From Bacillus sp. EB600 (GTDB lineage Bacteria > Bacillota > Bacilli > Bacillales > Cytobacillaceae), in contig NZ_JAEVLT010000027.1 in NCBI RefSeq assembly GCF_024494385.1, forward strand, positions 1-62,373: a stretch of DNA of 62,373 bases, written 5' to 3'. The notes beneath the pieces are model-generated. The model was not told the origin of the DNA, made no database searches, and was given only the letters and a program-made list of their open reading frames with translations. Below are positions 16,014 through 25,531 of the stretch, in pieces; positions within the stretch are counted from its first letter, which is position 1; every line of letters begins with the position of its first letter. The position numbers and the translations under genes are program-made.

Positions 16014-17201
16014 ATGGCAATACCTAAAAATATTAATAGAGATCACGTAATTTTAGCGATTCAAAAGATTGATAGAGAAGGAATTCCTGAAAAAAGGGAA
16101 TCAACAAGGTTTAACCTTACATATGAGAGTAAATATTATCCACCAAAGTATGTAATCTCAATTGCTAACATATTTGCAAATGGTGAAGAGTATTCGCCCT
16201 CTTTGTTTAGTGGTGGAGAAGAAACAAATAAATTCCTAAATAATCTTGGTTTTATAATAGTTGAAAATAATCTTAATGGAACAGATGATGAAAAAGAGAA
16301 AACTGATTTTAAATTAGAAGTACCTGCTATCAGATTGTTACCAATGTCGGAAAATGACCCAGAATTTACTGGAAAATCAATAGACGAAGTACAAGAGTGG
16401 TTTATAAATGAATTACCATATAGAAAATATAATTTTAAAAATGGAATGAATGCAGCCTCTGGAACGCTAGTTCTATTTCAATATAAAGGGCATGTAATTG
16501 CTTCTGCAATCCTTGAAGAAAAGATAATGTATGATGAGGATAATGAAGGAAGTTATAGAGGGGCATATTATTTTACTCCTACATCCATAGCTGTTTTCAC
16601 TCCTATTACTACTGAAGAGATGGGAATTATTTGGATTCAATTTAAGGGATTTAATCAATCTCTACAAAAATTAGATGTTAATCAGTACGAATTATTGTGC
16701 CAACTATTATTAAGAAAAAATATTAGATATTTATTTGATAAAGATGTGGATGAAGATTCTTTTCAAAAACAAGTTGAAACAGTATCAATTAACCATAATG
16801 ATGGTGTTGTAGATAAACCAAGAGAAAAGAAAGGATATTTTTATTCATCCTCACAAAAATTAATTAGAAATCCTGTTTATTCAAAAAGAGCTATTACTTC
16901 AGCAAAATATTTATGTGAAATTGATGCTAATCATAAGGATTTTATTTCAAAAGTTACAGGGCAAAATTATGTTGAAGCACATCATCTCATACCAATGGAA
17001 TATCAAGATGATTTTGATAAAAGTATTGATATTGAAGCAAATATAGTAAGTTTATGCGTATCCTGCCATAAGAAATTGCATCATGCAGTATTTGAAGAAA
17101 AAGAAGAAGTTTTGAAAACACTCTATAATAATAGAACAGACAGATTAAGAAAATGTGGAATCAATCTCAGAGAAGAAAATTTATTAAGTTATTATGAATA
17201 G
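16014..17201 (+). CDS. McrA-like HNH endonuclease (type IV restriction candidate)
   Basis: A 395-residue protein with three parts. Residues 1-85 form the N-terminal DNA-binding head known from ScoMcrA-like enzymes (YYPPKYVISIANIFANGEE, LFSGGEETNKFLNNLGF). Residues about 100-240 look like a PUA/EVE-type reader domain (GTLVLFQYKGHVIASAIL). Residues 300-395 are an HNH nuclease: CEIDANH..., VEAHHLIPM near 322 and NIVSLCVSCHKKLHH near 345-356. HNH proteins of this plan cut modified DNA. Start ATG 16014 with AGAGGTGAT. Paired with the DUF6884 gene. Confidence 0.82.
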   Translation: MAIPKNINRDHVILAIQKIDREGIPEKRESTRFNLTYESKYYPPKYVISIANIFANGEEYSPSLFSGGEETNKFLNNLGFIIVENNLNGTDDEKEKTDFKLEVPAIRLLPMSENDPEFTGKSIDEVQEWFINELPYRKYNFKNGMNAASGTLVLFQYKGHVIASAILEEKIMYDEDNEGSYRGAYYFTPTSIAVFTPITTEEMGIIWIQFKGFNQSLQKLDVNQYELLCQLLLRKNIRYLFDKDVDEDSFQKQVETVSINHNDGVVDKPREKKGYFYSSSQKLIRNPVYSKRAITSAKYLCEIDANHKDFISKVTGQNYVEAHHLIPMEYQDDFDKSIDIEANIVSLCVSCHKKLHHAVFEEKEEVLKTLYNNRTDRLRKCGINLREENLLSYYE

Positions 17202-17433
17202 AAACGGAAAATTAAAAATAGTACACAGTTTTCTCTAAATATAATATTAGAATTGTGTACTATTTTTAATTGGTGTGTTTTTCTCTAAAATGACTATTAA
17301 CTGTAGAAGGATAATGAAAATGGTGTGAAAAATTGAGGTGCTATTTATCCAATCTGAAATATAGTACAATAAAAATATCCAAAATATAGTAAGAGATATA
17401 GTAGTAATGAATTTAGTGTCTGGGGGGGTAAAC

Positions 17434-20247
17434 ATGGATATGGTAGAAAATAAATTAGTCATTAATTCGGATAAAGGAAATTTATTAATTGAATTAATAA
17501 AATCAATAAATGATTGTGAGCAGTTTTATTTTAGCGTCGCATTTATTAATTATAGTGGGCTTCAACTCTTACTAGATGCTTTAAAAACAGCTGAGCAAAA
17601 GGGGATAAAAGGGAAGATCATTACTTCTACCTATCTAAACTTCACAGATGCAAAGTCTTTAGAGAAAATAAAAGAGTTCAACAATGTGGATTTGAAGGTG
17701 TTTGTTACTAATAAAGAGATAGGGTTCCATACAAAAGCATATATATTTGAATACAAAGAAAGCTATAAGGTAATAATCGGATCATCCAATATTACTCAAA
17801 GTGCTTTGAAAAGTAATATAGAGTGGAATGTTGAAATCATTTCTAAAGAAGAATCCTATTTTATAAAAAAAGTTTTAAAGGAATACAAGAACATTTGGAA
17901 TATTAGTTCAGAAGCTGATCAAGAATTTATAGGTAGATATGAAGACTTTCTTAGAAGTTTAAAAAAAACTCAAATGACTCATCAAATGATCTATGAAAAC
18001 AAACAGTACATAGTCCCAAATAGAATGCAAAAAAGAGCAACAGAAAATTTAGAAAGACTTAGAGGGTTTGGTGAAAGCAAAGCCCTCGTTATAGCAGCAA
18101 CCGGTACGGGGAAAACTTTTATGTCTGCCTTCGATGTAAAAAGTTTTAAACCAAGAAAACTACTTTTCATTGTACATAGGGAAGAAATATTGAAAAAAGC
18201 GAAGGACACTTTTGAATTGCTTCTTCCTAATGACGGCCTCACTTTTGGCTTGTTAACCGGAAATCATAAGCAAAAAAATGTAGATTATGTTTTTGCTACA
18301 ATTCAAACAATCTCAAAATGCTTTCATGAATTTGAAAAGGATGAATTTGAGTATTTGATAATAGATGAAGCACATCATTCTACAAGCCCCACTTATCAAA
18401 CCGTATTAGATTATTTTGAGCCAAAATTTACTCTTGGCATGACCGCAACACCTGAACGAAGTGATGCGCTAAATGTTTTTGACATTTTTGATAATAATGT
18501 GGCCCTAGAAGTACGTTTACATGATGCCTTGGACGATGACCTGGTCATTCCATTTCATTACTTTGGAATTACTGACATTGAAAGTATCGACCTAAGTGAT
18601 GTAAATATTGACGACATTGCGGAAATTACAAAAAGACTAAAGGTCAATGAGCGTGTTGAATTTATTATTGAAAAAATGAATTTCTATGGTCATGACGGGG
18701 AAAAGAGAAAATGTCTTGGATTTTGTGCAAGTGTTGAACATGCACAGTACATGGCTAGTGAATTTAATAATAGAGGTTACAAAAGTGTATGTTTACATGG
18801 CGGGGATTCACCTGAAAAACGGGAATTATTCATAAACAAACTGGAGAATGATCTTGATGAATTGGAATTTATCTTCACTGTAGATATATTTAATGAAGGG
18901 ATTGACATTCCTTCAATCAATACAGTTCTAATGTTAAGGCCAACCAATTCTCCAATTGTATTTATCCAACAACTAGGAAGAGGATTACGGAAATATGCTA
19001 ATAAGAATTTCTTAACTGTCCTTGATTTTATTGGCAACCATAATAAAACATTTTTAATTGCACTGGCACTTAATGGAAGTCGATATTATGACAAAGAGAG
19101 TATAAAGGTTGCAATAGCAACTGGGTTTGCAAATATTCCTGGCTGTTCTCATATTCAAATGGACAAAATTTCACAAGAAAGAATTTTGGCTCAGATTGAT
19201 AAGGAAAATTTCAATTCAATGAAATATTTAAAAGAAGAGTATTTTGAATTTAAAAAGCTCAACCAAGGGCGAATTCCATATCTATTATTGGATTATCTGA
19301 AATATGATGGGGCACCAGACCCAATCAAGTTCATTGATAGGGAAAAAACCTATCTACAATTTGTGGCGAAAGTAGAAAAAAATGGTTATTTAAAGGAACT
19401 TTTACAAAATGAAGCATTTGAAAAAGCTCTTAAAGAATTGTCTAATATGCTTCCACTGAAGCGAGTTTATGAGTTTGTCATTATTCGTTATTTGTTCGAC
19501 TACGAAGAAATAATTCCTGATGTGGCCAAAAATCAAATCTTAAAGCATATTAATAATGTAGATGATGATAGTATATTACATGCATTTGAATGCCTGAATC
19601 AGGACTACATGGATAGTGTTCAGAAAAAGTCTTATCCCCAATTGTTTCATTTTAACAATGGTAAATTGGTTAAGGATCAGCTGTTGAAAGATCTTATACA
19701 AAATGAAGAATATCGAAAATATCTTGAAGATGTTGTTACCTATGGGATTTTCCGGTACGAAAAAGAATTTAAGGAAGAATACTATGGTGTTCCACACTTT
19801 AAATTATATGAACAATATCAAATGATAGATGCTGCCTTACTTTCGAACTACCGAAAAATTCATACTTCCTTTAGGGGCTCGGGGCTATTGGCTAATGGGA
19901 ATGATTATTTCTTGTTTATTGATCTTCACAAAGAAGAGGATATTAAAGAAAGCATCAATTATAAGGACAAATTTATAGATGAACGCTATTTCCAATGGCA
20001 AACGCCTAATAGCACTTCACAGCATTCTGAAAGAGGACAGAATATTATTCATAATAAGCGGCGTGGAATCAATTTGCATTTATTTGTAAGAAAGTATCGG
20101 GAAATTGACGGAAAAAATGAGCCGTTTATTTATATTGGAACGGGAAATACAGTCGAATTTGAAGGAGAGAAACCAATCACAACTCAAATTAAATTGGATA
20201 ATGAAATTCCACCCACCTTATTTACAGAGTTTACGAAAAAAGTTTAG
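17434..20247 (+). CDS. PLD nuclease-SF2 helicase-DUF3427 protein
   Basis: A 937-residue protein. N-terminal phospholipase-D-type nuclease with a single HKD motif (GFHTKAYIF at 97, VIIGSSNIT at 115). SF2 helicase with Walker A AATGTGKTF near 222, DEAH box IIDEAHHS near 309, MTATPERSD near 335 and motif VI QQLGRGLRK near 512. C-terminal third is the DUF3427 domain (GSGLLANGNDYFLFIDLHKEEDI region). Start chosen at ATG 17434 behind a G-rich box. Family members are found in defence islands, and strand separation coupled to phosphodiester cleavage is the likely mechanism. It converges with a NUDIX gene whose stop is 5 bp away. Confidence 0.85.
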   Translation: MDMVENKLVINSDKGNLLIELIKSINDCEQFYFSVAFINYSGLQLLLDALKTAEQKGIKGKIITSTYLNFTDAKSLEKIKEFNNVDLKVFVTNKEIGFHTKAYIFEYKESYKVIIGSSNITQSALKSNIEWNVEIISKEESYFIKKVLKEYKNIWNISSEADQEFIGRYEDFLRSLKKTQMTHQMIYENKQYIVPNRMQKRATENLERLRGFGESKALVIAATGTGKTFMSAFDVKSFKPRKLLFIVHREEILKKAKDTFELLLPNDGLTFGLLTGNHKQKNVDYVFATIQTISKCFHEFEKDEFEYLIIDEAHHSTSPTYQTVLDYFEPKFTLGMTATPERSDALNVFDIFDNNVALEVRLHDALDDDLVIPFHYFGITDIESIDLSDVNIDDIAEITKRLKVNERVEFIIEKMNFYGHDGEKRKCLGFCASVEHAQYMASEFNNRGYKSVCLHGGDSPEKRELFINKLENDLDELEFIFTVDIFNEGIDIPSINTVLMLRPTNSPIVFIQQLGRGLRKYANKNFLTVLDFIGNHNKTFLIALALNGSRYYDKESIKVAIATGFANIPGCSHIQMDKISQERILAQIDKENFNSMKYLKEEYFEFKKLNQGRIPYLLLDYLKYDGAPDPIKFIDREKTYLQFVAKVEKNGYLKELLQNEAFEKALKELSNMLPLKRVYEFVIIRYLFDYEEIIPDVAKNQILKHINNVDDDSILHAFECLNQDYMDSVQKKSYPQLFHFNNGKLVKDQLLKDLIQNEEYRKYLEDVVTYGIFRYEKEFKEEYYGVPHFKLYEQYQMIDAALLSNYRKIHTSFRGSGLLANGNDYFLFIDLHKEEDIKESINYKDKFIDERYFQWQTPNSTSQHSERGQNIIHNKRRGINLHLFVRKYREIDGKNEPFIYIGTGNTVEFEGEKPITTQIKLDNEIPPTLFTEFTKKV

Positions 20248-20275
20248 TCTTCTCATTGTGAGAAGACTATTTTTT
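20246..20275. terminator. Bidirectional terminator between the helicase and NUDIX genes
   Basis: AGTCTTCTCA (20246-20255) and TGAGAAGACT (20259-20268), a 10-bp perfect stem with A tracts before and T tracts after. It starts at the helicase stop and overlaps the last codons of the convergent NUDIX gene. Confidence 0.75.
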
Positions 20276-20666
20276 CATTTATTAATTGTTCTACAGCGGG
20301 AATGTCAGCAGGTGCCCATTTTAAGGAATCTAAATTCTCTCTTTTAAGCCAGATCAACTTTGAATGCTCACTTCGTATCGGCATTCCTTCCACAACTTTA
20401 CATTTAATGGATAGTAAATTAATAATGAATGTATCATATTCATGGGTGTTTTCATTAAAAACTTCTTCCTGTGTTTCAATTTTACATTCCAATTCCTCAG
20501 AGATTTCTCTTCTCAATGCTGAAAAAATATCTTCATTTGCTTCAACTTTTCCACCAGGAAACTCCCACCTATTAGGAATGGACATAACAGGGGATCTTAG
20601 CGCACAAAGAACTTCATTTTCTTCATTTTCAATGATAGCTGCAACAACTTTAACAAGCTTTTTCAT
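20253..20666 (-). CDS. mutT: NUDIX (MutT-like) nucleotide pyrophosphohydrolase
   Basis: A 137-residue protein with a full NUDIX box, GGKVEANEDIFSALRREISEEL (G-x5-E-x7-REUxEE-x-x-U), preceded by PNRWEFPGG, as in 8-oxo-dGTP/dCTP pyrophosphohydrolases. Start ATG 20666 (MKKLVKVVAAI) is preferred because TTGGAGG lies 7 bp before it. It faces the PLD-helicase-DUF3427 gene tail to tail. The close linkage suggests the two move together, with the hydrolase either removing a modified nucleotide or regulating the helicase; this is inference. Confidence 0.85.
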   Translation of the reverse strand: MKKLVKVVAAIIENEENEVLCALRSPVMSIPNRWEFPGGKVEANEDIFSALRREISEELECKIETQEEVFNENTHEYDTFIINLLSIKCKVVEGMPIRSEHSKLIWLKRENLDSLKWAPADIPAVEQLINEKIVFSQ

Positions 20667-20693
20667 GATAGCCTCCAAATCATTTGTTAACAT

Positions 20694-20983
20694 TTATTAA
20701 TATGATACCATTATTATTTTTATAGTTAAAATCCTTAATCATGAATACTTCATCCCAATTAGGTAAATATGTTAGATTCCTAGACTTGGTAGAATAATTC
20801 CAATTGCTCATTGTCAAGTTTAGAAAAGAAGTTCCTATCTTACTATAACTGTTTCTCCATGTATTAATAATTATGGTATTATTTAGTAATAGATTGTTTT
20901 TTAGTTAAAAACACCTATGACCACAATACTATAAAGAATATATATGTAATATATAGGCTATAAGTAAAGGGGTGCAATCTAAA
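20694..20983. other. AT-rich spacer before the SF1 helicase remnant
   Basis: No gene seen. Contains the upstream region of the following gene with an AAAGGGGTG ribosome site at 20966-20974. Confidence 0.5.
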
Positions 20984-22642
20984 TTGAATATAGATTATCA
21001 TCTTATTCTTATAAAAAGTGAAGATAAAACTGATAGCATCGAATATTGCAAGTACGTTAATGGTAAATGGATGGTCAAATACCAAAATACAAATAAAGTA
21101 TATAATTACAAATACGAAAACATAATCTGGTACACGAATCCGAAAAATATCAACCATGAAGCATGCGTTATTTATGAAAACAATCACCCTATAACTGGTA
21201 TTGTAAAGATACTTGACTTTGGTGATTATGTAAAACTTTTATTTAAGACTGGATTTAAAAAGCTTTATAAGAGGACTCAAATTACTTTAGAAGAATCTTG
21301 CCTAACAAATTCCAAAGCAAAGAGCACATTTGAATATCTAAAATCAATTGCGAATCATGTAAGTATAAAACTTGATGAAGACATCAACTTTTTGAAAAAA
21401 CAGTATAATACGCTAACAATGATTAGCCCAAGAAGTGTATTGTCAGCTTATTTAGAAGGCAAACCTTTGAAGCAACAAAATCGGCAGGAACAGCAAGTTA
21501 TCTTTCCTTTTGGGTTTAATATTAGTCAAAAATTAGCAACGGAAAAAGCTATGATTGAACAGGTAAGTATAATCGAGGGTCCTCCCGGGACTGGGAAAAC
21601 ACAAACGATCCTTAACATAATAGCAAATGCGATCCTAAACAATAAAACGGTTGCAGTTGTATCAAATAATAACTCAGCAACAGCGAATGTTCTTGAAAAG
21701 TTGCAAAAATATGGAGTGGGTTTTCTTGCTGCATATTTAGGAAATAATGAAAATAAAGCAAAAATTTTTAACGAACAATCAAATACATACCCTGACATAA
21801 GTGATTGGTCTATACCACATTCAGAGTTTGAAATGTTTAAGGCAGCCTTAAAAGCATCTCAACAAAAATTAAATCAAATGCTTAAATACCAGAATAAGAG
21901 GGCGGTTTTACAGCAGGAACTATCCAATCTTAAAACAGAATACGATTATTTCCAAACAATATTATAAGGAATCCAACTTCAAGACTCCTCAATTGAATTC
22001 CTTTTTAAAATTTAGTGCCGATAAGATTTTAAAATTACTTGTAGAATATAAACAAAATAGTAATAAAGGAAAAATAACGTTTAGAGAAAAAATTTACAAT
22101 TTGTTTTTTCACGGGATATACAACCTGAAATTCTATAAGTATCCTTCAGAAATCGTTATTTCTTTTTTGCAAAAAATGTATTATGAGAAAAAACTCATAG
22201 AGATCCAAAATGAAATCGATGAATTATCGAAAAAACTTGAAAACTATAACTTTGAAAATGAAATGAAAAATTACACCAACAGGTCAATGGAATTACTCAA
22301 GTCAAATTAGCTGATAAGTATAGTGTTGAAGGGGATAGGCCCATTTTTACAGGTGATGTACTTTGGAAGGACTTTAAAACCTTTATTAAGGAATATCCTG
22401 TAATCTTAAGTACGACACATTCATTGCGTAATAGTCCGGAAAAAAATTATCTATTTGATTACGTAATTATCGATGAGGCTTCACAGGTAGACTTAATTAC
22501 AGGTGCATTAGCTCTTTCTTGCGTCAAAAATGCCGTAATAGTCGGGGATGTAAAGCAGCTTCCAAATGTAATTCCATCCGAAGTTGCTCGTATTATTGTA
22601 ACCTCTCTTTGTAAAACAATTTACTTCAAATTGGGGAATTGA
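20984..22642 (+). pseudogene. Upf1-like SF1 helicase, frameshifted and truncated
   Basis: Starts at TTG 20984 (or GTG 20972). N-terminal 200 residues of mixed beta structure, then Walker A EGPPGTGKTQTILN and VAVVSNNNSATANVLEKL. The frame breaks near 21962 (restored frame reads YYKESNFKTPQLNSF), continues through a coiled coil, breaks again near 22300 (LLKSKLADKYSVEG), then reads Walker B YVIIDEASQVD and VGDVKQLP, and stops after VIPSEVAR. Motifs IV-VI and any C-terminal nuclease are absent. The AAA_11/AAA_12 plan and the neighbouring PLD-helicase recall Mokosh-type defence genes, but the diagnostic C-terminus is missing, so that is only a possibility. Confidence 0.75.
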
Positions 22643-22667
22643 AATAGCAAAAGAACCATATAAAATT

Positions 22668-23777
22668 ATGAAAGGAGGGAACGAGTATTATCGTACGAGT
22701 ATGAGTATGGTCTACATTATGACTAATAATGAAGTAATGAATCAAATCATTTCCTTTTATAGGGACATGAATGGAATGCTCACTTTTGTAGGATCTTACC
22801 TAACTTATGGCAGAGGTACTGGAACAAAGGAAGTCTCCACTGCAACAGCAAACGATGGCGTCGACCCCCTTACTTCACAAGGCGCCCTAACTTTGTCCCG
22901 TGATGGACGTTTCCTACTTGCCGTAAACGCAGGAAACCATAGTATCAGCAGTTTCATCATAACCGACAGCGGAACACCTGTCCTCGTGGATGTAAAGCCG
23001 TCAGGAGGTGCTCAGCCCAATAGTGTTGATGTGTTTGGTAACCTTGTCTATGTTTCCAATGTAGGTAATGCCGCAAACAATTTTTCATCAAATATCACTG
23101 GTTTTCACATCGATGATAACGGACGCCTTACTTCTATTCCCCATTCTCCCCAATCTCTCAGTACTTTCAATGCTCAACCGGCGCAGGTTCTCTTTACTCC
23201 TGATGGCAGTAAAATCCTTGTTTCCGAACTTACTTCAAACCATCTCAGTGTATTCAATGTAAATAAAAATGGTACCGTTACAGGACCAATCGTTAATGAT
23301 TCTTATGGTCAAGGACCATTGGGTGCATATTTTCTATCCTCTGGAATCCTCTTAGTTACAGAAGCAGATTCAAACGCGCTGTCATCTTATTCATTGAGCG
23401 CCGACGGGATCCTTCATGTGATCAGCGGATCTGTACCAGACGGATATAAGACAGCATGCTGGGTTGTACCAACGAGGGATGAACGTTTTGCATACGTTAC
23501 CAATACTTTAAGCGGCACCATCTCCACCTACCGAATTGATCCCAATGGAGCACTGTCAGTGGTAAGGCATATTACCAGTACACCGCCAGGTACAGCACCA
23601 GGTCTGCCGATTGACGTTGGAGTGAGTAAAGATGGACGGCATTTTTACACCCTTAACGGAAATCAGGGTACAGTCTCAGTATTTAAAATACAAGATGATG
23701 GTAATCTGGTTAGATTGCAGGTTGCTACTTGGACTAACATTCCTTATCTTGGGTCACAAGGGTTAGCTGTTCTTTGA
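22668..23777 (+). CDS. Lactonase-like beta-propeller protein
   Basis: A 369-residue protein made of about seven repeats of the form 'LSRDGRFLLAVNAGNHSISSF', 'FTPDGSKILVSELTSNHLSVF', 'PTRDERFAYVTNTLSGTISTY', the seven-bladed propeller of the 6-phosphogluconolactonase/YncE-like family. A YGRGTGTKEVSTATANDGVDPL block near residue 45 is typical of a secreted or cell-associated Bacillus subgroup. The start is uncertain: AAAGGAGGG lies at 22671-22679, inside the frame opened by ATG 22668, and the first 15 residues look unrelated, so a fusion to the upstream helicase remnant may have replaced the native N-terminus. Enzymatic function is unproven. Confidence 0.75.
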   Translation: MKGGNEYYRTSMSMVYIMTNNEVMNQIISFYRDMNGMLTFVGSYLTYGRGTGTKEVSTATANDGVDPLTSQGALTLSRDGRFLLAVNAGNHSISSFIITDSGTPVLVDVKPSGGAQPNSVDVFGNLVYVSNVGNAANNFSSNITGFHIDDNGRLTSIPHSPQSLSTFNAQPAQVLFTPDGSKILVSELTSNHLSVFNVNKNGTVTGPIVNDSYGQGPLGAYFLSSGILLVTEADSNALSSYSLSADGILHVISGSVPDGYKTACWVVPTRDERFAYVTNTLSGTISTYRIDPNGALSVVRHITSTPPGTAPGLPIDVGVSKDGRHFYTLNGNQGTVSVFKIQDDGNLVRLQVATWTNIPYLGSQGLAVL

Positions 23778-23797
23778 TTCTATTGGGTGGAATAGAT

Positions 23798-23824
23798 TGC
23801 GAACAGTGCCAGTCACTGTTCGTA
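23798..23824 (+). repeat. 27-nt palindromic repeat, copy 1
   Basis: GAACAGTG-CCAGT-CACTGTTC palindrome (23801-23821) with identical flanks, giving 27 nt identical to 24470-24496. Confidence 0.85.
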
Positions 23825-23825
23825 T

Positions 23826-24251
23826 TCTGAGGAAAAAATCAAGTATATAAAAAAATGGTTAAGAGAATATGAACTTGAGCATTATAGACCAACAGCCGAA
23901 GATATAAACACTCAAGATTCAATTAAAGTGGGTATTCTAGTTCGAACAACTATGTGAAAACTAGTCAGAGCTCAATTACTTTCAGACGATAGGGTCAGAT
24001 TATTACAGGAAGCAAGTTATTGTAAATCGACATTTGATATTAATTATCCTTTATTAAAAAAGGTTTTATGGGATTCACCCCTTTCAGAGCAAAGAAAAAT
24101 AAATGGATATGGACGCTATTGGGCAGATGTAGAATTGATTAACGGAGTGAGATATCTTGTATGCAGTCAATTGTACGAAAGAAATAAACCCAAATTTATG
24201 AAGTGGGTCAAGGAATTAAAAAATGAAAGTTCTACAAAGGGAAGGAGATAA
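23826..24251 (+). pseudogene. Unknown gene with an in-frame stop
   Basis: A frame reading EKIKYIKKWLREYELEHYR, then TAEDINTQDSIKVGILVRTTM, TGA, KLVRAQLLSDDRVRLLQE, STFDINYPLLKKVLWDSPLS and WADVELINGVRYLVCSQLYE to TAA 24251. The single TGA sits where CGA would continue the protein, and no start is seen upstream because the palindromic repeat lies there. I do not recognise the family; the length suggests about 140 residues. Confidence 0.5.
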
Positions 24252-24256
24252 CACAG

Positions 24257-24568
24257 ATGAAGGCAGCTGTTTTATGAGAAAAGCTTAGAGAGAAAGCTAG
24301 ATTATCAGAATTTGAAATACAAACGGTTCCAAAGAATATGAGTATTCCATTATGGTTTGTTGTGGATGTTACGGATCGTCATGTTGTCATTAAGAAAGCA
24401 AAACTTCATACACCAAGTATCAAAATATCGATGGATAGGGTTATAACGTTTAAGGACTTTGAATTTGTGTGCGAACAGTGCCAGTCACTGTTCGTAACGG
24501 AATCCTTTATAAATCCTTGGGCTAGCTTGTCGAATTTTTTAAACATCCAATGCAAAGTAGTTTTTTGA
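24257..24568 (+). pseudogene. Partner of the preceding pseudogene, also with an early stop
   Basis: ATG 24257 follows GGGAAGGAG and the preceding stop by 5 bp. It reads MKAAVL, TGA, then EKLREKARLSEFEIQTVPKN, MSIPLWFVVDVTDRHVVIKK and RVITFKDFEFV. The second copy of the 27-nt palindrome then enters the frame (CEQCQSLFV), so the natural end is probably lost. Two tandem genes with one nonsense codon each suggest an abandoned operon. Family not recognised. Confidence 0.45.
24470..24496 (+). repeat. 27-nt palindromic repeat, copy 2
   Basis: Identical to 23798-23824 and in the same orientation. The two copies bracket the two-pseudogene segment exactly 672 bp apart. Confidence 0.85.
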
Positions 24569-24756
24569 TTCGTTCAATTTGGTTAATTTGCTAAACTGGC
24601 AATCCAAGAACAGAGAGCTAGGAGTCTTTGACGATACTCAATCGAGTGTCGAAACGAAGGATGGGCGGGCCATTAGGAAGTATAGAGTCGATCGATTTCC
24701 GGGAGAATGGGAGTAGTCTGTAAAATCATAAAAGAATAATTCGGAAAGGAATTTAG

Positions 24757-25416
24757 GTGAAGTCTATGAAAGCTTATCAGATAGAAATCCAATTGATAGA
24801 TTCCAATCCTTTAATATGGAGAAGAGTTATTATTCCAGCAGGTGTCACATTTAAACGTCTTCATGATACGATACAGTTTTCGATGGACTGGTGGGATTAT
24901 CACCTTTATGAATTTGATTTTCCGCAAGAAAAGCTTCGAATTACTAACGATGTAGAATCGTATGAAGAATATAAATTCTATTTAGCCAAGTACAAAAGTA
25001 AAAAACTTACCGAGAAGGAAGATCCTCATGGTTTTATAGCCAGGATACTTGAAACAACTATCAGGCAGCCTCAAACAATCAAAATTGACAAGTATCTGGA
25101 GAAGTACAAGGTCTTTGAATATATCTATGACTTTGGAGATTATTGGCGACACAGAATAAAACTCGAAAAGGTCATAGATGATTATAAATTTGGTTACCCT
25201 CTGATTCTTGAGGGGGAGGGCACTTGTCCACCTGAAGACGTTGGAGGACTTGCTGGTTATGAAGAATTCCTAAAGGCATGGAATAATCCTGATCATTCAG
25301 AATATGAATCCATGCGCCAGTGGGGAGAAAGCCAGTATTACCGGGATTTTGATATTGATTTCAGGAATAATCTGCTTAAGACTTGTTTGAAAATCAAGAA
25401 AGTTAAGCATGACTGA
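24757..25416 (+). CDS. Plasmid pRiA4b ORF-3-family protein
   Basis: A 219-residue protein matching the pRiA4b ORF-3 domain: YQIEIQLIDSNPLIWRRVIIP at the start, FKRLHDTIQFSMDWWDYHLYEF near 35, YIYDFGDYWRHRIKLEKV near 125, and GEGTCPPEDVGGLAGYEEFL near 155. The family is widespread in bacteria and mobile elements; its biochemical function is unknown. Start is GTG 24757 (AAAGGAAT upstream) or ATG 24766. It is complete and appears to be transcribed alone. Confidence 0.85.
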   Translation: MKSMKAYQIEIQLIDSNPLIWRRVIIPAGVTFKRLHDTIQFSMDWWDYHLYEFDFPQEKLRITNDVESYEEYKFYLAKYKSKKLTEKEDPHGFIARILETTIRQPQTIKIDKYLEKYKVFEYIYDFGDYWRHRIKLEKVIDDYKFGYPLILEGEGTCPPEDVGGLAGYEEFLKAWNNPDHSEYESMRQWGESQYYRDFDIDFRNNLLKTCLKIKKVKHD

Positions 25417-25531
25417 TAAGAAGGTAAATAGTATTTGAGCAAAGGTTTTTGCCGAAAAAAGTTACCCCCTTTAAGTTTAGGCGGGATATATTAATTAATT
25501 ATTGTAAATTTAATTAGGAAAGGAAGCTTTT

